DNA of 64,000 nucleotides from TWA4 sp051879195 (lineage in GTDB: Bacteria > Bacillota > Clostridia > Lachnospirales > Lachnospiraceae): the NCBI GenBank assembly GCA_051879195.1, contig JBJELO010000300.1, positions 1 through 64,000 of the forward strand, given 5' to 3'. Below are positions 1 to 9,311 of the stretch, piece by piece; position 1 is the stretch's first letter, and the number at the start of each line of letters is the position of its first letter. Made by a program: the position numbers and the translations under genes. Under the pieces are notes generated by a model, which was given only the letters and a program-made list of their open reading frames with translations, did no database searches and was not told the origin of the DNA.

Positions 1-98
1 ACATAACGAAACACAGTTTATGAAAGGTGTTTTAATACGTCGATAACTTCCAGTTTGAAGAACTAAAAAATCTGTTAATTGTAATTGGAGAAAAAACT

Positions 99-428
99 AT
101 GGGATGGAAAAACCGTTGCAGAATTACTGTTCTCAGAAAAGAACTTTTTCAGGATTTAATGCAGGAATACTGCGCTGATCCGAATGTGGGTAAATGTACT
201 GTATTTGAAGAGGGGCAGGAGTTTATTGTAGATAAGGATAACTACCTGACTATGTTGAACGGACAGTTCTGTTCTGAAGCATGGGCTGCTATCAGCCATT
301 ATGTGTATGCTGCTCTACAGGGTGGATCGATTATGCACGGATGGATGAAAAATCAGAGCGTCATGATTACCTGTTGTAATGACGGAACGCGCCCGGTTAT
401 TTTTAAGATTGAGAGACTGGAAGAATAG
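99..428 (+). CDS. TIGR04076 family protein
   Basis: A 109-residue soluble protein whose pattern I recognise as the TIGR04076 family: an N-terminal ITVLRKE strand, a central EEGQEFIVD turn, a CSEAWAAISHYVYAAL helix and a C-terminal CCNDGTRPVIFKIERLE strand. The family is small, common in anaerobic Clostridia, and has no established biochemical role. Two cysteines precede the NDGTRPV motif. A GGAGA ribosome site lies 8-9 bases before the ATG. It stands about 90 bases ahead of a zinc-ribbon protein in the same direction, which may or may not be cotranscribed. Family assignment is fairly sure; function is unknown. Confidence 0.75.
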   Translation: MGWKNRCRITVLRKELFQDLMQEYCADPNVGKCTVFEEGQEFIVDKDNYLTMLNGQFCSEAWAAISHYVYAALQGGSIMHGWMKNQSVMITCCNDGTRPVIFKIERLEE

Positions 429-519
429 AGAGACAGACTAATTCCATAATCCGGATCGTAAATTTCAGCCGTAATTTTTGGCCCTGCAGTAAAGTCATGA
501 GATTAGGAGAGATAATGAG

Positions 520-723
520 ATGTACACAGATAGCCGTGATGAAGAAGTGAAACTGCTGAAAAGGCTGTGGTCTTCGCAGCCGACTGTATGTCCAAAATGC
601 GGCGGTGCACAACTGGAGCATCTGCATAAAAAAGCAAAAAGGAGCGATTGTGACTGGAAGTGCCCTGCGTGCGGTGAAATATACAGAACCATCAGCATGC
701 TTAAGGCACTTCCTGATAAATGA
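520..723 (+). CDS. small zinc-ribbon protein
   Basis: A 67-residue protein with two CxxC knuckles, CPKCGG near residue 24 and CPACGE near residue 49, which is the layout of a zinc ribbon. The first 20 residues are charged and probably helical. An AGGAGA ribosome site precedes the ATG at a normal distance. The protein could bind nucleic acid or simply be a structural zinc module; nothing around it fixes a role. It ends about 70 bases before the asparaginase gene, so shared transcription is possible. Confidence 0.6.
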   Translation: MYTDSRDEEVKLLKRLWSSQPTVCPKCGGAQLEHLHKKAKRSDCDWKCPACGEIYRTISMLKALPDK

Positions 724-794
724 TTTAGAAAAAGCAATACAGGAAAGATCAGATATGGTATACTGAAATCCATCATACACAATGGAGGAACTAC

Positions 795-1838
795 ATGAAA
801 TCTCTGAAAAAGATACTTCTGATTGCTACAGGAGGTACGATTGCATCCAGATATACGGAAAACGGGCTGGCGCCCCAGCTCTCTTCGGAGGAACTTCTGT
901 CTTATGTACCGGAGGCACAGTCTTTCTGCCAGGTGGATACGGTGCAGCCTTTTTCCATGGACAGTACCAATATAGGGCCGGAGCAGTGGCTGGAGCTGGC
1001 TGCCATCGTGGAGAAAAAATATGATTATTATGACGGGTTTGTCATCTGCCACGGAACCGATACCATGGCGTATACGGCAGCGGCGCTGTCCTACCTGATC
1101 CAGTACAACCGCCGGCCGGTGGTGATCACCGGGGCGCAGAAGCCCATTGACCTGGCGATTACGGATGCCAGAGTCAATCTGCGGGACAGCCTGCGTTTTG
1201 CATCCGATTCCAGAGCTCACGGTGTATGCATTGTTTTCGGAGGAAAAGTCATTGCCGGGACACGGGCCAAAAAGGAATATTCCAAAAGCTACAATGCATT
1301 TTCAAGCATCAATTATCCGGAAATTGCCATCATACAGGACAGCCGCATTGTATTTTACATTGATGATAAGGACAGACTTCCCCATCCGCTGACTTTTTAT
1401 CATGAGATGAATTCCAATGTGTTTCTTCTGAAACTGATTCCGGGGATTGACGGCCGTTTTCTGAACACGATTCTGGAACAGTACGACGGGGTGATCATCG
1501 AGTCCTTTGGAGTGGGCGGGTTCCCGGATCACGGGGATCACAGCTTTTATGAAGCGGTGAAACAGGGACTTAAGGACGGGAAGATTATCGTGATGGCCAC
1601 GCAGGTCACTCATGAAGGAAGCGATATGGCAGTCTATAAAGTAGGAAAAATCATGAAAGACCGGTTTGATCTGCTGGAGGCTTATGATATGACGCTGGAA
1701 GCGACGGTGACGAAAACCATGTGGGCACTGGCTCAGCCCGGATACCGTGAGAAATTCCGGGAGCTGTTCTATCAGACCATCAATCATGATATGCTTTTTC
1801 AGAACAGGCAGTATGCATGGGAGGACACGAGGTTTTGA
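795..1838 (+). CDS. ansA: L-asparaginase
   Basis: Type I/II asparaginase-family amidohydrolase that converts asparagine to aspartate and ammonia. The first catalytic threonine is in the N-terminal LLIATGGTIAS block and the second is in the VICHGTDTMAYTAAALSYL block near residue 85; both family signatures are intact. The C-terminal half carries the GVIIESFGVGGFPD block expected of the small domain. At 347 residues it matches the usual length. No signal peptide is seen, so a cytosolic enzyme is likely. A GGAGG site sits 9 bases before the ATG. Whether it prefers asparagine or also uses glutamine cannot be told here. Confidence 0.9.
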   Translation: MKSLKKILLIATGGTIASRYTENGLAPQLSSEELLSYVPEAQSFCQVDTVQPFSMDSTNIGPEQWLELAAIVEKKYDYYDGFVICHGTDTMAYTAAALSYLIQYNRRPVVITGAQKPIDLAITDARVNLRDSLRFASDSRAHGVCIVFGGKVIAGTRAKKEYSKSYNAFSSINYPEIAIIQDSRIVFYIDDKDRLPHPLTFYHEMNSNVFLLKLIPGIDGRFLNTILEQYDGVIIESFGVGGFPDHGDHSFYEAVKQGLKDGKIIVMATQVTHEGSDMAVYKVGKIMKDRFDLLEAYDMTLEATVTKTMWALAQPGYREKFRELFYQTINHDMLFQNRQYAWEDTRF

Positions 1839-1933
1839 CACAGTTTGTTCTGCAAAGTCTTTTTATTCCGGCTCTGCGGAAAAGCTGAACAGCAACGCTG
1901 ATTTCCGAAAACTGTGTGGAATTTGTATAAACG

Positions 1934-1962
1934 TTCATTTTTTTTATCGGAAAAGGTATACT
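1934..1962 (+). promoter_or_regulatory. candidate sigma-70 promoter for the GH112 gene
   Basis: A TTCATT hexamer at 1934-1939 is followed after exactly 17 bases by TATACT at 1957-1962. It lies 65 bases before the GH112 start. A second TATACT at 1987-1992 has no convincing -35. The assignment rests on spacing and hexamer match only. Confidence 0.45.
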
Positions 1963-2027
1963 TATGGCGGTGAAATGTCCTCTGTGTTATACTGAACCCG
2001 TCAAATTGAAAAGGAGGGAAGCAGATC

Positions 2028-4178
2028 ATGGCAATGAAGGGACAGGTAACCATTCCCACAGACATGGATGTGATTGATGAGACCATAAGGCTTGCAGAGA
2101 AATGGGGAGCAGACGCCGTACGTGACTGTGACGGGACAGATTTTCCCATTGAGCTGAAGGATATCGGCTTAAAAGTATATTCTACCTATTATACAACAAG
2201 AAAGGATAATGAATGGGCAAAGGCGAACCCGGATGAGATTCAGCAGATGTATCTGATGACGCCTGCTTATACGGCGGTATCGGACAGCCTGCGGGTCCAT
2301 CTGATGAAGGGATTGTATCCGGACATGCTGAAACCCAACAGCAGAGATGATATCAAACGCTGGTGGGAGGTAATCGACCGCAGTACCGGGGACGTGGTTC
2401 CTGTGGAGAACTGGGATTATGAGGAAGAAAACGGGGATGTGGTGATCCGGACAGAACCGTTTCATGATTATACGGTAAGTTTTCTTGCATATATCATGTG
2501 GGATCCGGTGCATATGTATAATGCTGTGATCAACGGATGGGATGTTGAGCATCAGATCACTTTTGATATCCGGCAGCCGAAGACCCATGAATATACCATG
2601 AAGCGTCTGCGCAGATTTATTGAGGAACACCCTTATGTCAATGTCCTGCGTTTCACTACATTTTTCCATCAGTTTACTCTGGTTTTTGATGAACTGGCCA
2701 GGGAAAAATACGTGGACTGGTACGGCTATTCCGCATCGGTCAGCCCGTACATCCTGCAGCAGTTTGAGGAGGAGGCGGGATATCGTTTCCGACCGGAATT
2801 TATCATCGATCAGGGCTATTATAACAACCAGTACCGTATTCCTCGTAAGGAATATAAAGATTTTCAGGCCTTCCAGAGAAGAGAAGTTGCAAAAATCGTA
2901 AAGGAAATGGTTGATATCACCCATGAATACGGAAAAGAGGCCATGATGTTTCTGGGAGATCACTGGATCGGAACGGAACCGTTTATGCCGGAATTCAGGA
3001 CAATGGGACTGGATGCTGTGGTCGGAAGCGTGGGCAACGGTTCCACACTGCGTCTGATCAGTGATATTGAAAATGTCAGCTATACGGAAGGCAGATTTCT
3101 TCCCTACTTTTTCCCGGATACCTTCCATGAAGGCGGAGATCCGGTGAAGGAAGCGAAAGTAAACTGGGTAACCGCCAGAAGAGCGATTCTGAGAAAACCG
3201 GTTGACCGCATCGGATACGGCGGATATCTGAAACTGGCTGCTCAGTTCCCGGATTTTGTGGAATATGTGGAGTCCGTATGTGATGAATTCAGAGAACTGT
3301 ACAGCAATATCAAAGGCTGTGTGCCTTACTGCGTGAAACGTGTGGCTGTCCTGAATTGCTGGGGCAGAATGCGGGCATGGGGATGCCATATGGTGCACCA
3401 TGCACTGTATCAGAAGCAGAATTATTCTTATGCAGGTGTTATTGAGGCATTGTCCGGGGCGCCCTTTGATGTGAAATTTATCAGTTTTGATGATATCAAA
3501 GAAAATCCTTCCATATTAAAGGAATTTGATGTGATCATCAATGTGGGAGATGCGGATACTGCACACACCGGCGGCGAATGGTGGTGTGATCCGGTGATTT
3601 CATCGGCAGTGAAGCAGTTTGTATATGAAGGCGGCGGAATCATCGGTATCGGCGAGCCCACAGGTCATCAGGCAAACGGCCGTTTCCTGCAGCTGGCCAA
3701 TGTATTCGGTGTGGAAAAGGAAACCGGATTTACGTTGGGTTATGACAAATACAACTGGGAAACCCACAGGCATTTTATTCTGGAAGATGTGAAAGGTGAA
3801 GTGGACTTTGGTGAAGGCAAGAAGAGCATCTATGCATTGGAGGGAACGACTGTGCTGGTCGAAAAAGAACACGAGGTACAGCTTGCCGTCAACAGCTTCG
3901 GAAAGGGACGCGCTGTCTATATCAGCGGTCTGCCCTACACTTTTGAGAATAACAGACTGCTGTATCGCGCCGTGCTCTGGAGCAGCAGTGATGAAGACCG
4001 CCTGCATACATGGTTTTCCACCAACTGCAATGTGGAAGTGCATGCGTACATTGAAAACGGTAAATACTGCGTCGTAAACAATACATACGAACCGCAGAGC
4101 ACAACAGTATACACGGAAGGCGGAAAGCATTTCCATGTGGACATGGAAGCAAACCAGATTCTGTGGTACAGGATATAA
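2028..4178 (+). CDS. lnpA: GH112 galacto-N-biose/lacto-N-biose phosphorylase
   Basis: A 716-residue enzyme of glycoside hydrolase family 112. It cleaves beta-1,3-galactosyl-N-acetylhexosamines with phosphate, giving galactose 1-phosphate and GlcNAc or GalNAc, in the cytosol. The proposed catalytic acid is the Asp in FLGDHWIGTEPF (Asp311). Flanking blocks VSFLAYIMWDP, GRFLPYFFPDTFHEGGDP and YGGYLKLAAQFP match the family. The Rossmann-like middle domain (INVGDADTAHTGGEWW, IGIGEPTG) and the C-terminal beta domain are complete. No signal peptide is seen. An AAGGAGGG site fixes the start. The nearby GH36 and GH35 genes suggest use of mucin or milk-type galactosides. Other GH112 members act on galactosyl-rhamnose, so substrate is probable rather than proven. 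Confidence 0.88.
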   Translation: MAMKGQVTIPTDMDVIDETIRLAEKWGADAVRDCDGTDFPIELKDIGLKVYSTYYTTRKDNEWAKANPDEIQQMYLMTPAYTAVSDSLRVHLMKGLYPDMLKPNSRDDIKRWWEVIDRSTGDVVPVENWDYEEENGDVVIRTEPFHDYTVSFLAYIMWDPVHMYNAVINGWDVEHQITFDIRQPKTHEYTMKRLRRFIEEHPYVNVLRFTTFFHQFTLVFDELAREKYVDWYGYSASVSPYILQQFEEEAGYRFRPEFIIDQGYYNNQYRIPRKEYKDFQAFQRREVAKIVKEMVDITHEYGKEAMMFLGDHWIGTEPFMPEFRTMGLDAVVGSVGNGSTLRLISDIENVSYTEGRFLPYFFPDTFHEGGDPVKEAKVNWVTARRAILRKPVDRIGYGGYLKLAAQFPDFVEYVESVCDEFRELYSNIKGCVPYCVKRVAVLNCWGRMRAWGCHMVHHALYQKQNYSYAGVIEALSGAPFDVKFISFDDIKENPSILKEFDVIINVGDADTAHTGGEWWCDPVISSAVKQFVYEGGGIIGIGEPTGHQANGRFLQLANVFGVEKETGFTLGYDKYNWETHRHFILEDVKGEVDFGEGKKSIYALEGTTVLVEKEHEVQLAVNSFGKGRAVYISGLPYTFENNRLLYRAVLWSSSDEDRLHTWFSTNCNVEVHAYIENGKYCVVNNTYEPQSTTVYTEGGKHFHVDMEANQILWYRI

Positions 4179-4332
4179 TATATTACTTTGCAAAACGACA
4201 CAGGTATTGCTCAGGCAGGTAAATCTGATCACGGTACATTTCAGCCGGGATGAGACGGGCTTATGAGAATACCTGTGTTTTTATGTCTTGAAATGTTTTA
4301 CAGGAGAAATAAAAGTTATCAGAAAAAATCTG
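4168..4332 (+). repeat. structured direct repeat, copy 1 (candidate RNA with terminator)
   Basis: The stretch from the last codons of the GH112 gene through 4332 is repeated at 9312-9477 with few changes. Its core is a long hairpin with arms ACACAGGTATT (4198-4208) and AATACCTGTGT (4268-4278), followed at once by a T run. Inside the arms are smaller self-complementary pieces, including CTCA/TGAG and AGCC/GGCT. TATAAT at 4174-4179 upstream could be a -10 element. The second copy changes one G-C pair of the stem to A-T on both arms. The likely roles are a terminator-bearing small RNA or attenuator; the family is not recognised. Confidence 0.6.
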
Positions 4333-4479
4333 ATAGGGGAAGAGAATGAATTCCTATAAGCGGCATAGTACAGCAGTATACGCAGAAAGCAATAGATGAT
4401 AATAATGTAAAAATATGCAAAAAGTGTGATTTTCCCCCGCATGCTACAATGAATTAGATAATCCGAGGGAGGAGAAAAC
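4333..4479 (+). promoter_or_regulatory. GH36 promoter region
   Basis: This AT-rich stretch after the repeat contains TGCTACAATG at about 4442-4451. It reads as an extended -10 element (TGnTACAAT), about 30 bases before the GH36 start. No good -35 hexamer is visible. A GGGAGGAG ribosome site follows directly. Confidence 0.4.
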
Positions 4480-6684
4480 ATGGGAATTTATTTCAGCGAG
4501 GTTTCAGGAGAGTTTCATCTTTTCAACAAAAAAATCAGTTATATTATCAGGATTCTGGAAAATGGTCAATTGGGAAATCTTTATTATGGAAAAGTCATTG
4601 ATCATCAGCCGGATTTTTCGTATTTACTGGAGGGTGGTGCGAGGGCACTTGCGGTATATACAAAGGAAAATCATTATTTTATGAGTCCTCAATATACAAA
4701 AATGGAATATCCGGATTTTGGAAGAGGTGACTTCAGGGAGCCTGCCTATGTGATCAGACAGGAAAATGGAAGCAGAATCAGCAATTTTGTTTATAAATCT
4801 CATTGTATATTTGCCGGTAAAAAGAAACTGGAGGGGCTTCCTGCGGTGTACACAGAGGAAAAATCTGAGGCTGAAACTCTGGAAATTCTGCTGGAGGATT
4901 CTTTTGCCGGTCTTCAGATCATTATGTCGTATACGTTGTTTTCTGATTATCCGGTTATTGCACGAAGCGTCAGATTCTTGAATTGCGGACAAAAAACTGT
5001 GTATCTGGAACGTGCATTGAGCGCCTGTGTTGATCTGCCGGATGCGTCATTTGAGATGGTTCAGCTGTCAGGGGCATGGAGCAGAGAACGATATGAAAAA
5101 AAGAGGAAACTGCAGCAGGGGCTGCAGGGAATCGGAAGCAGGAGGGGAGCGAGCAGCGCAGAGCATAATCCGTTTCTTATACTGAAGCGTGAACATACAG
5201 ATGATTTTCAGGGAGAGGCGTATGCCTTCAGCCTGATTTACAGTGGCAATCATGTGGAGCAGGTTGAAGTCGATACAAACGATATGACCAGAGTATTAGT
5301 CGGAATTCATTCGGATGGGTTTGACTGGAGACTGCGGCCGGGTGAGAACTTTCAGACGCCGGAAGCACTTCTGGTTTATACGTGTGATGGATTGAATTGT
5401 ATCAGCCAGACACTGCATCATTTGTTTGCAAACAGACTGGTACGTGGGATATGGAGGAACAGGGAAAGACCAATACTGATTAACAATTGGGAAGCGACCG
5501 GAGCTGCTTTTAATGAACAGAAAATTCTTGACATTGCCCGAACGGCACAGGAACTGGGAATTGAAATGTTTGTATTGGATGATGGCTGGTTTGGGAAAAG
5601 GGATGATGACCGAAGCGGGCTGGGAGACTGGTATGTAACAAACTTTGAGAAATTGCCGGGAGGTATTTCAGGACTGGCGAAAAAAATTGTAGATATGGGA
5701 ATGAAATTCGGGCTCTGGTTTGAACCGGAGATGGTTAACAGGGATTCTGACCTATACCGCAGGCATCCTGACTGGATTTTATGTGCTCCCGGGCGTATGC
5801 CGTCACTGAGCAGAAATCAGTATGTGCTGGATTTTTCCAGAAAAGAGGTCACAGATTATGTTTTTGATTTGATGGACCGTGTCATCAATTCCGCCCCCAT
5901 TTCCTATATAAAATGGGATATGAACCGTTACATTACGGAATGTTATTCGATGAGCGGAAATGCAACTGAGCAGGGAATGGTTTATCATCGTTATATTCTG
6001 GGGGTATATGCGCTGTATGAACGTCTGAGGGAACGTTACCCTGATATTTTGTTTGAATCGTGCGCCAGCGGAGGTGCAAGATTTGATCCTGGAATGCTGT
6101 ATTATGCACCACAGACCTGGACAAGTGATGATACAGATGCATACGAAAGAATTAAAATACAGTACGGGACTTCTTATGTGTATCCGGTTAGTTCCATGGG
6201 CGCGCATGTTTCTGCGGTACCGGAGCGGGAAGATGCAAGACACATCAGCCTGAAAACAAGAATAAATGTGGCAATGTTTGGTTCTTTTGGGTATGAACTG
6301 GATTTGAGCGTGCTGTCAGCGGAAGAAAAGAAATTAATAAAGAAAACCAACGAATTTTATAAGCGTCATCGGAAACTGTTTCAGTATGGTGATTTTTATC
6401 GGCTCAAAAATCCGTTTGAGGGTAATGATTCTGCATGGATGACAGTGAATAAAGATAAAACAGAAGCAATGGCCGGATTTTATCGTATGCATTTTGTTCC
6501 GAACGGTCCATGGACCCGGCTGAGGCTTACAGGTCTGGATCCGCATGAAAAATATGTGTTGTCAGGGAGGTCAGAGCGATGCTATTATGGCAGTGAACTG
6601 ATGAATGCAGGAATCGTTATTGATTCCGGAGATTTATGCGGAGGAGATTTTTCCTCTGTAATTTATCATGTAAAAAAATGCTGA
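4480..6684 (+). CDS. GH36 alpha-galactosidase
   Basis: A 734-residue family 36 alpha-galactosidase that removes terminal alpha-galactose from raffinose-type or glycoconjugate substrates. The N-terminal beta-sandwich runs to about residue 320. The barrel then starts with the FVLDDGWFGKRDDD block and FGLWFEPEMVN. The nucleophile is Asp480 in YIKWDMN and the acid/base is Asp550 in WTSDDTDAYERI; these positions agree closely with characterised clostridial and lactobacillar enzymes. The ESCASGGARFDPGML block is intact. No signal peptide is present, so it is probably cytosolic. It is the first gene inside the segment bracketed by the two structured repeats and is more AT-rich than the GH112 gene upstream. 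Confidence 0.93.
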   Translation: MGIYFSEVSGEFHLFNKKISYIIRILENGQLGNLYYGKVIDHQPDFSYLLEGGARALAVYTKENHYFMSPQYTKMEYPDFGRGDFREPAYVIRQENGSRISNFVYKSHCIFAGKKKLEGLPAVYTEEKSEAETLEILLEDSFAGLQIIMSYTLFSDYPVIARSVRFLNCGQKTVYLERALSACVDLPDASFEMVQLSGAWSRERYEKKRKLQQGLQGIGSRRGASSAEHNPFLILKREHTDDFQGEAYAFSLIYSGNHVEQVEVDTNDMTRVLVGIHSDGFDWRLRPGENFQTPEALLVYTCDGLNCISQTLHHLFANRLVRGIWRNRERPILINNWEATGAAFNEQKILDIARTAQELGIEMFVLDDGWFGKRDDDRSGLGDWYVTNFEKLPGGISGLAKKIVDMGMKFGLWFEPEMVNRDSDLYRRHPDWILCAPGRMPSLSRNQYVLDFSRKEVTDYVFDLMDRVINSAPISYIKWDMNRYITECYSMSGNATEQGMVYHRYILGVYALYERLRERYPDILFESCASGGARFDPGMLYYAPQTWTSDDTDAYERIKIQYGTSYVYPVSSMGAHVSAVPEREDARHISLKTRINVAMFGSFGYELDLSVLSAEEKKLIKKTNEFYKRHRKLFQYGDFYRLKNPFEGNDSAWMTVNKDKTEAMAGFYRMHFVPNGPWTRLRLTGLDPHEKYVLSGRSERCYYGSELMNAGIVIDSGDLCGGDFSSVIYHVKKC

Positions 6685-6777
6685 TTACCTGTGTAGAAGG
6701 GAAGCTGTGCTGAAAAGAATTCTGCGAAAAAGGGATTCTCCGGTGAAACACGGGGAGCGATGAGGATGTGAGGAAAA

Positions 6778-9267
6778 ATGGGAAATCTGCTGATTGTAGA
6801 TGATGAACCGGACATTCTGGAAACACTGGAAGAATTGTTCAAATATGAATCTGGTCTTGATATAGAGGTACATGTGGCGAAATCAGCTGCGATTGCTGTA
6901 AATCTTCTGGAAAAGATGCGGTTTGATGTGGTCATGACGGATATTAAGATGCCGGGAATGACTGGAATCGAGCTGTTTCATCTGATTAAAGAGAACTGGC
7001 CAAAATGTCGGGTGATCTTTTTGACAGGGTATCGTGATTTTGATGATCTGTATGAGATTATGGGAAACCGGGATGTACGGTATCTTTTAAAGAGTGAAGA
7101 ATATGATGTGTTGGTTCGGAATGTTGCGGATGCGTTGCAGGAAATTGAAGAAATGATGGTTTCTGAAAAAAATGAATTCAGAAACAGAAAAAACATACAG
7201 CAGGCACAGATGATACTGCAGCGGAATTATTTAAAAGATTGTTTTGACGGCAGGAGTGAGAAAAAACTGAAACAGGAAGAACTGGAAAAACTTCAGATAC
7301 CGATTTCTCTGGAGAAACCATTGTTTGCATTCCTGCTGCGTACGGATTCCTGTAAAATATATGAATTTGGAGAAAGAATAGAAACAGAAGCAGCTGTAAA
7401 CGAAGTGATTCAGGAAATGTTTCTTCGTATTGGACCCTGGTGCCATGGAGAAGTGAGAAACGGTGGTTTCCCGGACTGGCTGCTGCATGAAGCTTATGTC
7501 CCGCGAACCAATGACGAAAGATATTTTGCGGAGGTGAAACGGTTTTACACTGAAATTTTCAGGCAGGTAGATGGACTTCTGCATGCAGATGGAGGACCGG
7601 TTATAGGAATTCAGATTGAAAATGAATACGGTCACTGTGGCGGACTTCAGGGACCTGAAGGAGAGGCGCACATGAGGCGGCTGACAGAAATTGCAAAAGA
7701 ATCGGGGCTTGTGGTGCCGCTTTATACGGCAACGGGCTGGGGCGGAGCAGCAACAGGAGGACTGCTGCCGGTCATGGGCGGATACTGTGAAGCCCCCTGG
7801 GAGCAGAGTACGGAAGAACTTCCTCCCAATGAAAACTATGTTTTTACCTGTGAGAGAAATGATGACGGTATCGGAAGCGATTATGGAAGAAAACAGGATA
7901 TCACATTTGATATGGCTGCATTTCCGTACCTCACAGCTGAGCTGGGCGGAGGACTTCAGGTGACCCATCACAGAAGGCCGATAGCTGATGCAAAAGATAT
8001 CGGAGCCATGTCACTGGTAAAAATCGGCAGCGGTGTCAATCTCATCGGGTATTACATGTACCATGGCGGGACAAATCCCGAAGGAAAATGTTCCACCCTG
8101 CAGGAATCCAGGGAGACCGGTTATCTGAATGATCTTCCTGTATTCAGTTATGATTTTTCAGCGCCGATCCGGGAATACGGGCAGATATCGGATACTGCCA
8201 GAGAAATCAAGCTTCTGGCCATGTTTGTTCGTGATTTTGGAAGTGACTTGTGCGAAATGGAGCCTGTACTGCCGGAAAAACTGCAGGATCCTGCAGATTT
8301 TGAAAATCTGAGGTTTTCTGTCCGCAGGAACAGGCAGAACGGGTATCTTTTTGTGAACAATTATCAACGGCGTCATACCATGAAAGAACATATCCAAAAG
8401 GAATTGAAAGTGAGGATTGGACAGGAGGAAATCCTGTATTCACCCATGGATATACGGAATGGCGATTATTTTTTTCTGCCTTTTCATATGAAAGTGGGAG
8501 ATGGGGAATTGAAATCAGCAGCTGCAGTACCGTTATGCAGACTTCATGCTGGCAGGAGGCAGACTTATGTTTTCTATACAGATGGAGATCCTGCATATAA
8601 TTGGGAAAAGGTTCCTGCAGATGCTGGGATTCTGACGATTAGCAGAGAAATGGCTCTTAATGCATGGAAGTTCAGTGAAAATGGTGACTATCTGATTTTT
8701 ACGGAAGGCAGTGTTATTGAAACAGACGAAGGTTATGAACTGCTGGAAAGAAAAACAGGGGAGATGAAAAGTTTTCCTGCACTTTCTGTTCTGCCTCAGG
8801 GATATTTTTTTGACAGAATGGAAGGGGAAATCTCTGTATATCGACGGGAAGAATCGGTGCCTGTGACCAGGGCGTTCTGCAATCTGGTGAAAGAAGAAAA
8901 TGATAAAAAACTGTATGAAATCCGGATTGAATATCCGGAGGGAGTAAAAGGGGATTATAAACAGGGAGAAATAAACGACTGTTTTCTCAGGATCGGTTTT
9001 TCCGGGGATCAGGCCAGATTGTATGTGGACGGGCAGTGGAAAGGTGACTGGTATTATACCGGTAGAAAATGGGAGATTGGTATGAAACGATATGATTTTC
9101 CTGAAATAATCCAGATTGAAGTGTATGCTTTGAAAGAAAATGATGAAATTTTTCTGGAAACTGTACCTGAGTTTGAAAACGGTACTGCCTGCAGAATCGA
9201 CTGTATAGCGATGGAAACAGAAATTGCTTTGCCTTTTTGCGTATGGCTTTTTGAAAAACATGCTTGA
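6778..9267 (+). CDS. response-regulator receiver fused to N-truncated GH35 beta-galactosidase
   Basis: One open frame of 829 codons joins two unrelated proteins. Residues 1 to about 213 are a YesN-type response regulator: acidic pair Asp8/Asp9, phospho-acceptor Asp55 in MTDIKMPG, the FLTGY block, then a coiled linker. The AraC-type DNA-binding end is missing. From about residue 216 (LRIGPWCHGEVRNGG) the chain is a GH35 beta-galactosidase with acid/base Glu283 in IENEYG and nucleophile Glu388 in TAELGGG, followed by its C-terminal beta domains. About 100 residues that normally form the first barrel strands of GH35 are absent. A deletion that happened to keep the frame is the simplest reading, so hydrolase activity is doubtful. 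A GAGGAA site lies just before the ATG. An assembly error is the main alternative. Confidence 0.8.
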   Translation: MGNLLIVDDEPDILETLEELFKYESGLDIEVHVAKSAAIAVNLLEKMRFDVVMTDIKMPGMTGIELFHLIKENWPKCRVIFLTGYRDFDDLYEIMGNRDVRYLLKSEEYDVLVRNVADALQEIEEMMVSEKNEFRNRKNIQQAQMILQRNYLKDCFDGRSEKKLKQEELEKLQIPISLEKPLFAFLLRTDSCKIYEFGERIETEAAVNEVIQEMFLRIGPWCHGEVRNGGFPDWLLHEAYVPRTNDERYFAEVKRFYTEIFRQVDGLLHADGGPVIGIQIENEYGHCGGLQGPEGEAHMRRLTEIAKESGLVVPLYTATGWGGAATGGLLPVMGGYCEAPWEQSTEELPPNENYVFTCERNDDGIGSDYGRKQDITFDMAAFPYLTAELGGGLQVTHHRRPIADAKDIGAMSLVKIGSGVNLIGYYMYHGGTNPEGKCSTLQESRETGYLNDLPVFSYDFSAPIREYGQISDTAREIKLLAMFVRDFGSDLCEMEPVLPEKLQDPADFENLRFSVRRNRQNGYLFVNNYQRRHTMKEHIQKELKVRIGQEEILYSPMDIRNGDYFFLPFHMKVGDGELKSAAAVPLCRLHAGRRQTYVFYTDGDPAYNWEKVPADAGILTISREMALNAWKFSENGDYLIFTEGSVIETDEGYELLERKTGEMKSFPALSVLPQGYFFDRMEGEISVYRREESVPVTRAFCNLVKEENDKKLYEIRIEYPEGVKGDYKQGEINDCFLRIGFSGDQARLYVDGQWKGDWYYTGRKWEIGMKRYDFPEIIQIEVYALKENDEIFLETVPEFENGTACRIDCIAMETEIALPFCVWLFEKHA

Positions 9268-9311
9268 ATTTTCAATTTCTTTCTGATAAACTGACAGAGC
9301 TGCAAAATTAA

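Noticed and set aside
2169..3401. 410-codon open frame on the minus strand
   Set aside because: It lies wholly inside the GH112 gene, has no ribosome site and no recognisable motif, and its residues follow from the codon pattern of the sense gene.
4191..4283. Known riboswitch in the structured repeat
   Set aside because: I compared it from memory with c-di-GMP, THF, glycine, ZTP, fluoride and guanidine classes and found no match, so it is reported only as an unassigned structured element.
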